A DNA stretch of 14,450 nucleotides from an uncultured Leptotrichia sp. (GTDB taxonomy: Bacteria; Fusobacteriota; Fusobacteriia; Fusobacteriales; Leptotrichiaceae). This document shows, in pieces, positions 7,442-14,391 of the stretch. The translations under genes and the position numbers were made by a program. Within the stretch, counting starts at the first letter, position 1; every line of letters starts with the position of its first letter. The DNA lies in NCBI GenBank assembly GCA_938017765.1, contig CALIJH010000170.1, positions 1-14,450 on the forward strand, written 5' to 3'. The notes below the pieces were generated by a model. It did not search any database and was not told the DNA's origin. It saw nothing but the letters and a program-made list of their open reading frames with translations.

Positions 7442-10237
7442 ATGAATTTGAAAAATTTACCACTAACACCTATTTTACCCGTAAAATCGGATAAACAGCA
7501 GGAAATACTCTTAGAACATAACAGACTGCTCGGTACCCTTTTAGGGGAAACTATTTTTACTTACGCAGATCTGCATATTTTTGAAATCACTGAAAAATTA
7601 AGAGAAGCCTCTATTTCCTATTATAAGACTAAAAGCTATGAAAGCAGGGGAAATTTATCAACTTTCTGTGCCGAATTGACTGATTTTGAAATTTTAAGAG
7701 TTATAAGAGGATTTACTTATTTTTCGGTATTGGCAAATATAGCCGAAGATGTATATCAAGTACGTCAACTGAGAAACTCAAAATTTTCAAACAAAATTGA
7801 GATAGGCTCACTGGAAAAATCATTAGAAAATCTCGAAAATAAAGGCATTAATAAAGAAAAAATATTAAAAGCAATGAAAAAGGTTTCAGTTGTTCCCGTG
7901 CTGACTGCACATCCTACCCAAGTCCAGCGAAAAAGCATACTGGATTTGATGAGAAAAATCTCGGACACTCTTTCTAAATATGAAAATGTGGAAATTCATC
8001 AGATAGATGAAAATGAATGGATAGACGAACTAAATTCCGAAATAAAAATTTTATGGCAAACATCAATGTTGAGGACATCACAGCTTAGAGTTACGGATGA
8101 AATAGACAATGCTCTTAGTTATTATAATATTACATTTTTCGATGAAATTCCGAAACTGACAAATAAATTCCAGAAGATTTCGGAAGAATTAGGAGAAAAT
8201 AAGTCCAATTCCGAAAAACTGTTGCCTCTAACTATGGGAATGTGGATAGGCGGTGACCGCGACGGAAATCCTTATGTTACAGCCGATACTCTCGAAACAT
8301 CCGCTCAAACTCAGGCATTGAACCTGTTCCAGTATTATCTTGATAAAATCGAGCGTATATACCGTAATCTTTCATTATCAAATACAATGATAAAAGTAAG
8401 CAAAAATTTGGAAAATTTGTCCGAGAAGTCAGGCAAAGTGTCTCCTCATCGGGTAAATGAGCCTTATCGTCGGGCATTGACTGCCATTAATGACAGACTT
8501 CTTGCTACTGCTTATAATTTATGTGCCGATAAGGAAGTTTTACCGCCTAAAAGAAAGGAAGCCGAAGATAATCCTTATAATTCCTCGGAAGAATTTACGG
8601 CTGATTTGGAAATCATTGCAAATTCTTTAATTGAAAATGATAGCGAGGCTTTAGTAAGAGGTGAATTGGAAAATCTTATCACTGCGACAAAAATATTCGG
8701 ATTTCATCTGGCAACTATAGATTTGCGTCAGGATTCCAGTATTCACGAAGTTTGTGTGGCAGAACTTCTGAAAAGTGCCAATATAATGGAAGATTACCTT
8801 AGTTTATCCGAAAATGCCCGTTGTGAAATACTTTTGAGAGAACTGGAATATGATCCCCGTATTTTAAGTGATTCCATAATTCCTCAAAGTGATCTTTTAA
8901 AAGGAGAGCTTTCCATTTTTAGAAAAGTGAAATCATTAAGGGAACGTTTTGGAAAAAGAGTAATAGAAAAACACCTTATTTCCCACGCTACAAGTGTATC
9001 GGATATGCTTGAAATGGCTATTTTACTGAAAGAAGCCAATCTCGCAAAAGGAGATAAAGACCCTTTCTGTGATATACAGATTGTTCCATTATTTGAAACT
9101 GTGGAAGACTTGGAAGCCGCTTCGGAAATCCTTGAAAAATGGTTCTCTCTCCCTTTGGTACAAAAATGGATGGAAAAAAGCGGAAGAAAACAGGAAGTTA
9201 TGCTCGGATATTCGGACAGTAATAAAGACGGAGGATATTTAAGTTCAAGCTGGTCATTATATAAGGCTCAAAAAGAACTGACCGCTTTGGGAAACCGTTT
9301 TAATGTTCAGATTTCATTTTTCCATGGCAGAGGCGGAACTGTCGGACGTGGAGGAGGTCCAAGCTATGAAGCTATCCTCGCACAGCCTGAAGGCAGTACG
9401 GACGGAACTATACGTCTCACTGAACAGGGAGAAGTAATCGGAGCAAAATACGGAAATCCCGATTTAGGATTTAAAAATCTTGAAGCCCTTATTTCCGCAG
9501 CCTTGGAGTCAGGAGCATTAACTGTAGAAGATGCTAAATGGGATAAATACGAGAAAATTATTAAGGAAATCTCGGAAGCAAGTTATGAAGTTTATCGTAA
9601 ATTAGTATATGATACTGAAGGATTTACAGATTTTTTCTTTGAAGTTACTCCGATTAAGGCGATTGCGGGACTAAACATCGGTTCCAGACCTTCTTCCCGT
9701 AAGAAAAATCAGTCATTAGAGAGTTTACGGGCTATTCCTTGGGTATTTTCATGGTCGCAATCCCGTATAATGTTACCGGGCTGGTACGGCTTGGGAGCTT
9801 CATTTACTGAATGGATAAATAAAAATCCTGACAATCTTTCAATTTTACAAAAAATGTATGAAGAATGGCCATTTTTCAAATCGGTTATTTCCAATGCGGA
9901 TATGGTACTTTCAAAATCTGATTTAAGAATTGCTTCTGAATATGTAAAACTGGCTCATAATCAGGAAACTGCCCAAAAAATATTTGCTGAAATTGTGAAA
10001 GAATGGGAGCTTACTCTTGATGTACTGAAAAAAATTACGGGAAATGATGTTTTACTTGCAGACAATCCTGAACTTGCAAGCAGTCTGAGAAACCGTCTTG
10101 CATATTTTGACTCGATGAACTATCTCCAAATAGAATTACTGAAAAGGTTGAGAGAAGGAAATACTTCAGAAGATTTGAAAAAAGCCGTTCATATATCGAT
10201 AAACGGTCTGGCAACGGGATTACGTAACAGTGGATAA
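7442..10237 (+). CDS. ppc: Phosphoenolpyruvate carboxylase
   Basis: 931 residues, slightly longer than the 883-residue E. coli enzyme. It adds bicarbonate to PEP to give oxaloacetate, the anaplerotic step feeding aspartate and C4 acids. Catalytic motifs: LTAHPTQ (154-160, His157), GGDRDGNP (270-277), LRQDSSIHE (428-436), GYSDSNKDGG (589-598), FHGRGGTVGRGGGP (627-640, His628), NIGSRPSSRK (745-754), LRAIPWVFSWSQSR (762-775) and the C-terminal GLRNSG (926-931). By eye, the residues that bind the inhibitor aspartate in E. coli appear kept (Arg636, Lys825, Arg883, Asn929), suggesting feedback control. The TAHPT motif ends in Gln instead of the common Glu. The start follows AAAGGAGGG with ideal spacing. 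No terminator precedes rpmB, so some read-through is likely. Confidence 0.97.
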   Translation: MNLKNLPLTPILPVKSDKQQEILLEHNRLLGTLLGETIFTYADLHIFEITEKLREASISYYKTKSYESRGNLSTFCAELTDFEILRVIRGFTYFSVLANIAEDVYQVRQLRNSKFSNKIEIGSLEKSLENLENKGINKEKILKAMKKVSVVPVLTAHPTQVQRKSILDLMRKISDTLSKYENVEIHQIDENEWIDELNSEIKILWQTSMLRTSQLRVTDEIDNALSYYNITFFDEIPKLTNKFQKISEELGENKSNSEKLLPLTMGMWIGGDRDGNPYVTADTLETSAQTQALNLFQYYLDKIERIYRNLSLSNTMIKVSKNLENLSEKSGKVSPHRVNEPYRRALTAINDRLLATAYNLCADKEVLPPKRKEAEDNPYNSSEEFTADLEIIANSLIENDSEALVRGELENLITATKIFGFHLATIDLRQDSSIHEVCVAELLKSANIMEDYLSLSENARCEILLRELEYDPRILSDSIIPQSDLLKGELSIFRKVKSLRERFGKRVIEKHLISHATSVSDMLEMAILLKEANLAKGDKDPFCDIQIVPLFETVEDLEAASEILEKWFSLPLVQKWMEKSGRKQEVMLGYSDSNKDGGYLSSSWSLYKAQKELTALGNRFNVQISFFHGRGGTVGRGGGPSYEAILAQPEGSTDGTIRLTEQGEVIGAKYGNPDLGFKNLEALISAALESGALTVEDAKWDKYEKIIKEISEASYEVYRKLVYDTEGFTDFFFEVTPIKAIAGLNIGSRPSSRKKNQSLESLRAIPWVFSWSQSRIMLPGWYGLGASFTEWINKNPDNLSILQKMYEEWPFFKSVISNADMVLSKSDLRIASEYVKLAHNQETAQKIFAEIVKEWELTLDVLKKITGNDVLLADNPELASSLRNRLAYFDSMNYLQIELLKRLREGNTSEDLKKAVHISINGLATGLRNSG

Positions 10238-10262
10238 TTAATAAATATGCTAAAAGAAAGTA

Positions 10263-10291
10263 TTGACTGAAAAGCTAAAAAGACTTGTAAT
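10263..10291 (+). promoter_or_regulatory. Possible upstream rpmB promoter
   Basis: TTGACT (10263-10268), 17 bases, then TGTAAT (10286-10291). Both boxes are five of six to consensus. It overlaps the -35 box of the second rpmB promoter, so the two could interfere. Confidence 0.45.
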
Positions 10292-10313
10292 AATTCTCAG
10301 AATATGATAAAAT
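10285..10313 (+). promoter_or_regulatory. rpmB promoter with extended -10
   Basis: TTGTAA (10285-10290), exactly 17 bases, then TAAAAT (10308-10313) preceded by TGA, which makes an extended -10. The expected start of transcription is near 10320, giving a short leader of about 25 bases that contains AAAGGAGGT before the rpmB ATG. This is the best-formed promoter in the window, fitting a ribosomal protein gene. Confidence 0.6.
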
Positions 10314-10345
10314 AAACTCTGATATGTGTAAAGGAGGTAGAATTT

Positions 10346-10609
10346 ATGCAAATATGTGAAGTTTTTGGAAAAAGAGTAGGACACGGAAACATGGTCAGCC
10401 ACTCCCATAGAGCTACAAAAAGAATATGGAGACCTAATCTCCAAACAATGACATTAAATGTTGACGGTTCTGAAATAAAAGTGAGAGTTTGCACTAAAGC
10501 AATGAAAACATTAAAAGGTAAAAATGTTGATCAAGTAAAAAAAATATTATTGGAAAATAAAGACAATTTAAGCCCAAGAATTGCAAAAATATTATTTTCA
10601 GCTAAGTAA
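10346..10609 (+). CDS. rpmB: Ribosomal protein L28 (bL28)
   Basis: 87 residues, somewhat longer than the usual 60-80. It has the family start MQICEVFGKRVGHGNMVSHS (1-20), then ATKRIWRPNLQ (23-33) and VRVCTKAMKTLK (47-58). L28 is a small basic protein of the large ribosomal subunit. Of the zinc-type cysteine pairs known in some L28 proteins only one of each remains (C4 and C49), so it should be a zinc-free form. The C-terminal 25 residues (VKKILLENKDNLSPRIAKIL) are a helical extension. The start follows AAAGGAGGT. The gene has its own promoters and a terminator that overlaps its stop codon, so it can act as a single-gene unit. Confidence 0.96.
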   Translation: MQICEVFGKRVGHGNMVSHSHRATKRIWRPNLQTMTLNVDGSEIKVRVCTKAMKTLKGKNVDQVKKILLENKDNLSPRIAKILFSAK

Positions 10610-10636
10610 GTTTATGAGAAATAAACTTACTTTTTT
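10604..10636 (+). terminator. rpmB intrinsic terminator overlapping the stop codon
   Basis: A perfect 12-bp stem AAGTAAGTTTAT / ATAAACTTACTT with the 5-base loop GAGAA is followed by TTTT. The left arm starts in the last sense codon and includes the stop codon TAA (10607-10609), so a ribosome finishing rpmB could melt the stem. Confidence 0.8.
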
Positions 10637-10716
10637 ATTTATAAAGAAAATAGACTGATTTTTAAGAATTTTCAAAAGTGTAAACTGATTAAATATAAAT
10701 ATATCGGATAAATTTT

Positions 10717-10743
10717 AAAAGAGGCGTCAGCCTCTTTTGTTTC
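10717..10743 (+). terminator. Second terminator-like hairpin downstream of rpmB
   Basis: AAAAGAGGC (10717-10725) and GCCTCTTTT (10730-10738) form a perfect 9-bp stem closed by the loop GTCA, followed by GTTTCT. It is GC-rich for this DNA. It may back up the rpmB terminator or end a short transcript from 10637-10716, where I found no ORF or strong promoter. It could also work on the minus strand, where AAAAGAGGC again leads into GCCTCTTTT. Confidence 0.6.
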
Positions 10744-10764
10744 TAATTATTCAAAAATAATATA

Positions 10765-10847
10765 AAAAAGAGTTATTTTAAATGAAGAATTCAATAAATA
10801 ATATTTATGGTTTTTTCAAAATTTTATAATTTAAAATAACTCTTTTT
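10765..10847 (-). terminator. 19-bp perfect inverted repeat, probable terminator of the carboxypeptidase operon
   Basis: AAAAAGAGTTATTTTAAAT (10765-10783) and its exact reverse complement (10829-10847) enclose 45 bases. It begins 7 bases after the stop codon of the minus-strand carboxypeptidase and ends in six T on that strand, so it fits the terminator of that operon. Because the arms start with A-runs and end with T-runs it should also stop plus-strand transcripts. The 45-base loop is unusually long for an intrinsic terminator and contains a small AT-only inner stem (ATAAAT/ATTTAT). Confidence 0.6.
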
Positions 10848-10854
10848 ATTTAAC

Positions 10855-12495
10855 TTATAACAATCCAAAACTTATAAATCTTAAAAATTTACCAAACCAT
10901 GAAAGTTCCTGTGCCTCTTCCACCGCTATAATATCCACAAAAGAAACCGTGTTTCCTTCTGAAATCACTTCCAGTTTGCCGATCACATCACCTTTTTCGA
11001 TTTTTGCCTTTGTATTTAAATCTGTAACTTTAAATTCATAACCGCTGTCCCCTATCTGGTAGACATTTTCAGCAAGAACTCCCTTTATTTTTCTCTTTGG
11101 AGAATCTTTTATTTTAAATTCTCCCATATCCTGTCCCATAGTATATACTGTCTTAAGTTCTTTCTTTATTTCCGAAAATTCTCCCAACTGGTCTCTTGTT
11201 CTCTGATTATGAGTTTTATGTCCCAAAACTACTGATATTATTTCAACATTGCCCATTTTACTTGCAACTATTATATTGTATCCCGCCTGAACGTGAAATC
11301 CTGTTTTCAAACCAAAAATTCCATATTTACCTAAAAGATCATTTCGGCTTCTATAAACAACCTGCTCTCCCGAAGAATTTATAAGAACAAGTTCAGGCTC
11401 ACTTGCCCATTCTCTTATTCTTTTATCTTCTATGGCTTTTTTACCCATAAGGTACATATCATAGGCAGTGGAAACGTCCATTCCTTTTCCTGTCATTGAT
11501 GTTGGAAGCCCTGCCGGTGTATGGAATTCAGTATCATTCATTCCCAACTCTTTTGCTTTTTGATTCATCAGTTTTACAAAATAGTCTATATCTCCCTTTC
11601 CTACATGATAAGCCACTAAATATGCGGAATTATTGGCAGAATATATTATTTCGGATCTCAACAAATCTCTTAGCAGATAACATTCCCCTATCTTGACATT
11701 TAACCAGCTTCCTCCTACATTTGCAGTATGAGGAGTAAAACATACTTTATCATCAAGACTTATATTTCCTTTGTCCACCTCATCAAGTGCCACAAGAATA
11801 TTCATGACCTTTGTTAATGAAGCGATAGGATGTCTTTGTGTTTCAAACTCCTTTTTCAGAACCTTTCCGTCTTTCAGGGCTATATATTTCAAAAGCTTGT
11901 CTTTATAATCCGTAGCTCCCTCTTTTTCCCTGTCAATAGCCTGAACAACAGGCTTTCTTTTGTCTATTTTAGGTGTCTGCTGTTCTTCTTTTTTTCTATT
12001 TTCTTCCAGTATTTTTGAAATATCTTCGTTTATATTTTCAGGCATATCATTATTTACATTGGTATCCGTGTTCTGATTATTTTTTATTCCTGTTCCGTTT
12101 GAATTCTGTTTTTGATTATTATTGAGATTATTCTGATTATTTGTATTATTTGTTTTTGACTTTATATCGTTATCTTTTACAATGTTATTCTTTTCGTTAT
12201 CTGTATTATTTATCTGTTCTTCACTATGATCATCAGGCAGATATATCCCCAGTTTTTCTCTTTTTTTTCTTTCCCTTTCTTCTTTTTTCAATCTTTTCTT
12301 TTCTTCTCTTTCCTGTTTCTTTCTTTCCTTTTCCTGTCTTTTTCTCTCTTTTTCCGATTGAAAATTTTCCTGATTACTGCTTTTTATTATGTTACCTATA
12401 TCGTCGTTGTTACTGCCTCCATTATTTCCTTCTCCATATACCAACAGAGCAAACAAACTTAACAATAATAATATTTTTAAAGTTTTTTTCAACAT
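10855..12495 (-). CDS. D-alanyl-D-alanine carboxypeptidase (PBP5/DacA type) with long low-complexity linker
   Basis: 546 residues, about 150 longer than usual. Order: signal peptide (1-21, MLKK then a Leu-rich core ending near VYG), a Lys/Arg/Glu-rich stretch (48-82), an Asn-rich stretch (96-150), then the S11 peptidase domain with catalytic SLTK (Ser226, Lys229), SAN (286-288) and KTG (397-399), a PBP5 C-terminal beta domain (about 448-527), and a final amphipathic segment ELSWFGKFLRFISFGLL (530-546) that probably anchors it to the periplasmic face of the inner membrane. The family removes the terminal D-Ala of peptidoglycan pentapeptides. All three active-site motifs are intact, so it should be active and penicillin-binding. 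It is the last gene of the minus-strand operon, 18 bases after nth. The choice among dacA, dacC and dacF cannot be made from sequence alone. Confidence 0.93.
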   Translation of the reverse strand: MLKKTLKILLLLSLFALLVYGEGNNGGSNNDDIGNIIKSSNQENFQSEKERKRQEKERKKQEREEKKRLKKEERERKKREKLGIYLPDDHSEEQINNTDNEKNNIVKDNDIKSKTNNTNNQNNLNNNQKQNSNGTGIKNNQNTDTNVNNDMPENINEDISKILEENRKKEEQQTPKIDKRKPVVQAIDREKEGATDYKDKLLKYIALKDGKVLKKEFETQRHPIASLTKVMNILVALDEVDKGNISLDDKVCFTPHTANVGGSWLNVKIGECYLLRDLLRSEIIYSANNSAYLVAYHVGKGDIDYFVKLMNQKAKELGMNDTEFHTPAGLPTSMTGKGMDVSTAYDMYLMGKKAIEDKRIREWASEPELVLINSSGEQVVYRSRNDLLGKYGIFGLKTGFHVQAGYNIIVASKMGNVEIISVVLGHKTHNQRTRDQLGEFSEIKKELKTVYTMGQDMGEFKIKDSPKRKIKGVLAENVYQIGDSGYEFKVTDLNTKAKIEKGDVIGKLEVISEGNTVSFVDIIAVEEAQELSWFGKFLRFISFGLL

Positions 12496-12513
12496 TTTTC
12501 TGCCTTTCCGATT

Positions 12514-13188
12514 TTATTTCTTTTTAGCTGCCTTTTTTCTTTCTTTTTCAGCTTTCTCTTTTTCACAGTAGTTAAAATATTTATTTATTACACAAATATC
12601 ACATTTGGGATTTATAGCCGTAGAAACTTCTCTTCCATATAAGATAAGATAATGAGAAAATTCATACCAGTATTTTTTAGGAACTATTTTCATCAGCTCT
12701 CTCTCAATTATTTCAGGATTGTCGCTTTTTGTAAGTCCCATTCTCTTGGAAAGTCTTTTCACATGGGTATCTACTACAATTCCCTCTCTTATTCCCCAAA
12801 TTTCTCCAAGAATAACATTTGCAGTCTTTCTTCCAACTCCTGCCAATTTTATCAACTCTTCCATTGTTTTCGGTATTTCTCCGTTATATTCATTTAAAAG
12901 CTGCTCGGCATTGAGTTTTATATTTTTAGCCTTATTCCTGAAAAATCCTGTAGATTTTATATAATTTTCAAGTGTTTTTAGACTCATATTATGAATGTCT
13001 TCAGGAGTCTTGACTTTTTTAAACAATTCTTTGCTTACTATATTTACTCTTGCGTCAGTACACTGGGCAGATAATATGACCGCTATCATAAGTTGATAGG
13101 GAGTTTCATAATCCAATGCACACTTTGGTTTCCCGTATTTTTTCTGCAATATGGGAAATATCAGATTAAATCTTTCTTTTTTTGTCAT
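12514..13188 (-). CDS. nth: Endonuclease III (DNA glycosylase/AP lyase) with altered Fe-S motif
   Basis: 224 residues. It shows the helix-hairpin-helix LAGVGRKTANVIL (115-127) with the catalytic Lys121, and the catalytic Asp140 in VVDTHVKRLS. ILSAQCTDARVN (38-49) is also typical. It removes oxidised pyrimidines and cuts the DNA backbone in base excision repair. The C-terminal cluster loop, normally C-x6-C-x2-C-x5-C, reads Ser189-x6-Cys196-x2-Cys199-x5-Phe205, with an extra Cys208. Two of the four ligands are therefore missing at canonical positions. The tail (209-224) is Lys/Glu-rich. The start has AGGAG overlapping the stop of the TraX-family gene, a gap of 8 bases, so the two are coupled. 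Confidence 0.94.
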   Translation of the reverse strand: MTKKERFNLIFPILQKKYGKPKCALDYETPYQLMIAVILSAQCTDARVNIVSKELFKKVKTPEDIHNMSLKTLENYIKSTGFFRNKAKNIKLNAEQLLNEYNGEIPKTMEELIKLAGVGRKTANVILGEIWGIREGIVVDTHVKRLSKRMGLTKSDNPEIIERELMKIVPKKYWYEFSHYLILYGREVSTAINPKCDICVINKYFNYCEKEKAEKERKKAAKKK

Positions 13189-13196
13189 ATTTTCTC

Positions 13197-13844
13197 CTAA
13201 AAATATCGTTCGATAGTATATTTTATCATCTCAAGTATTATAAAATGTAACGGATAGAAAAGATAAAATAAATATTTCATATTTCTCCCTTTCCGTCCAT
13301 TATACAGGAATATCGGAATTAATGCAAAAACGGAATAAATCTGGTTATGTGCCATATTAAATATATCCGTGTAATTTATCAAATTTAAAAGCAGGAAGCT
13401 CATAGCTATTTTAATTTTGTCATTCCTAAAAAAATGGAATATCATTATTGTCAAAATGCCGTAAATTCCGTAGTCAAATTCCAGTCTGTGAGCAATATAG
13501 CATAAAACTGTAATAAATACCGTTTTTATAAAAATATTTATCTTGTCCGAATGATATATGGATATAATTAGAAGTCCTGTAAATAGAGTAAAAAATATAT
13601 TCATAGGATAATTCAGATTAAAAATCATTTCAGGAATTTGCATTACTATCGCAAATAGGAACAGTCTCACCAGATATTTTTTCAAATTTCGGGTATGGGC
13701 ATATCCCTCACTTAATGAAAATGCAAATATGGGAAAAGCCGTTCTTCCTATGATATTCAATATTTCAGGACCTCCTATGATGTGATACCAATGGTCTGTG
13801 AACATCGTCATTATTCCTATTATTTTTAATATAAATAAGCTCAT
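13197..13844 (-). CDS. TraX family membrane protein
   Basis: 215 residues with about seven hydrophobic segments. The N-terminal motifs LKIIGIMTMFTDHWYHIIG (6-24) and GRTAFPIFAFSLSEGYAHTRN (33-53), then YLVRLFLFA (57-65) and a late YPLHF (197-201), match the TraX family, named for the F-plasmid protein that acetylates the pilin N-terminus in the inner membrane. His18, Glu46, His50 and His200 are candidate functional residues. No conjugation genes are nearby, so this is one of the many chromosomal members with unknown substrate, probably an acyltransferase acting on an envelope molecule. RBS AAAGG lies 6 bases before the ATG. It sits between the small acetyltransferase and nth. Confidence 0.88.
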   Translation of the reverse strand: MSLFILKIIGIMTMFTDHWYHIIGGPEILNIIGRTAFPIFAFSLSEGYAHTRNLKKYLVRLFLFAIVMQIPEMIFNLNYPMNIFFTLFTGLLIISIYHSDKINIFIKTVFITVLCYIAHRLEFDYGIYGILTIMIFHFFRNDKIKIAMSFLLLNLINYTDIFNMAHNQIYSVFALIPIFLYNGRKGRNMKYLFYLFYPLHFIILEMIKYTIERYF

Positions 13845-13881
13845 TTCAGCCTTTCTTTTCCGTGTCTTTTCATTAAATCCA

Positions 13882-14154
13882 TTATCCTTTTATATAATCG
13901 TATTTCCCGCTTTCAAATTTTTTAACAATATAACTGCATACGGGGATTATTTTATAATTATTGTTTTCGGCAAACTCTATTCCCGCCTGAAACAGTTTAT
14001 CTGCAATTCCCTGTCCTCTAAGCAGAGGAGATACATAAGTGTGATTGAAAATTAAGTTAGCCCCGTCTTTTCTGTATGTCATTTCTGCTATCATTTCCCC
14101 TTTTTCGTCGTATATAAAAAATCCTTCGTTTTCTATATGTTTTATCTTCATCAT
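13882..14154 (-). CDS. Small GNAT-like N-acetyltransferase (YjdJ type)
   Basis: 90 residues, the whole length of the family. Features: a beta region with MIAEMTYRKDG (21-31), NHTYVSPLLRGQGIADKL (37-54) containing the acetyl-CoA pyrophosphate loop RGQGIA (46-51), and KIIPVCSYIVKKF (68-80) with the conserved Cys73. This single-domain GNAT group has no established substrate that I can name. Two adjacent ATG codons (14154 and 14151) are possible starts; GAGG lies 6 and 9 bases upstream of them respectively, so either could be used. It is the first gene of the minus-strand operon, 37 bases before the TraX-family gene. Confidence 0.87.
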   Translation of the reverse strand: MMKIKHIENEGFFIYDEKGEMIAEMTYRKDGANLIFNHTYVSPLLRGQGIADKLFQAGIEFAENNNYKIIPVCSYIVKKFESGKYDYIKG

Positions 14155-14184
14155 TAAACACCTCTTTTTTTATTTTCATCTTAG

Positions 14185-14193
14185 ATTATAGCA
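14185..14193 (-). promoter_or_regulatory. Promoter of the GNAT-TraX-nth-carboxypeptidase operon (extended -10)
   Basis: The minus strand reads TGCTATAAT, an extended -10 with a perfect TATAAT, 30 bases before the first ATG. The -35 region is a T-run inside the right-hand hairpin arm of the neighbouring terminator. No other promoter was seen for the four genes, which are spaced by 37, 8 and 18 bases. Confidence 0.6.
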
Positions 14194-14195
14194 TA

Positions 14196-14259
14196 AAAAC
14201 AAAAATGAAAAAAGCCAACAGAATAATTTTTTTATCTGTTGACTTTTTATTTTTGTTTT
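14196..14259 (-). terminator. Long hairpin terminator behind the autotransporter gene
   Basis: Arms at 14196-14222 and 14235-14259 pair almost completely (about 25 bp with one bulge region). The core AGTCAACAGA / TCTGTTGGCT is fully paired on the minus strand if one G-U is allowed, whereas on the plus strand the same position is an A-C mismatch, so the minus strand is favoured. The T-run after the core suits termination of the transcript coming from the right edge, about 130 bases after its stop codon. Confidence 0.65.
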
Positions 14260-14391
14260 CAAGTCATATTTTAGAATATATACAACGTTGAAAATTTATT
14301 TTTTACTTTTTGGATTTTACATATGGTTAAATTTCAGATTAGAGTTAGTAATTTTGTAAATGTTTCATTTTTCTAACATCGACTATTTAAA
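14260..14391. other. Gene-free 3' untranslated stretch
   Basis: An AT-rich region between the autotransporter stop and its terminator. I see no ORF, no clear promoter and no repeat other than an 8-bp palindrome CAACGTTG (14282-14289). Confidence 0.5.

Noticed and set aside
12121..12160. Repeated ATT/GATT units in the Asn-rich linker considered as a CRISPR or satellite array
   Set aside because: The repeats are imperfect, 3-6 bases long and in frame with Asn/Gln codons. There are no regular spacers.
12141..12527. Plus-strand open frames rich in Phe/Leu opposite the carboxypeptidase linker
   Set aside because: These come from reading the polypurine Lys/Arg/Glu region backwards (TTT/TTC/CTT codons). 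They are not real membrane proteins.
13197..13844. TraX-family gene as a sign of a conjugative element
   Set aside because: No other transfer, integrase or relaxase gene is present and the neighbours are housekeeping genes. Chromosomal TraX-family proteins are widespread.
14282..14289. Palindrome CAACGTTG as an operator or attachment site
   Set aside because: It is a single 8-bp palindrome with no second copy, no integrase and no nearby promoter, so it is too little to support a function.
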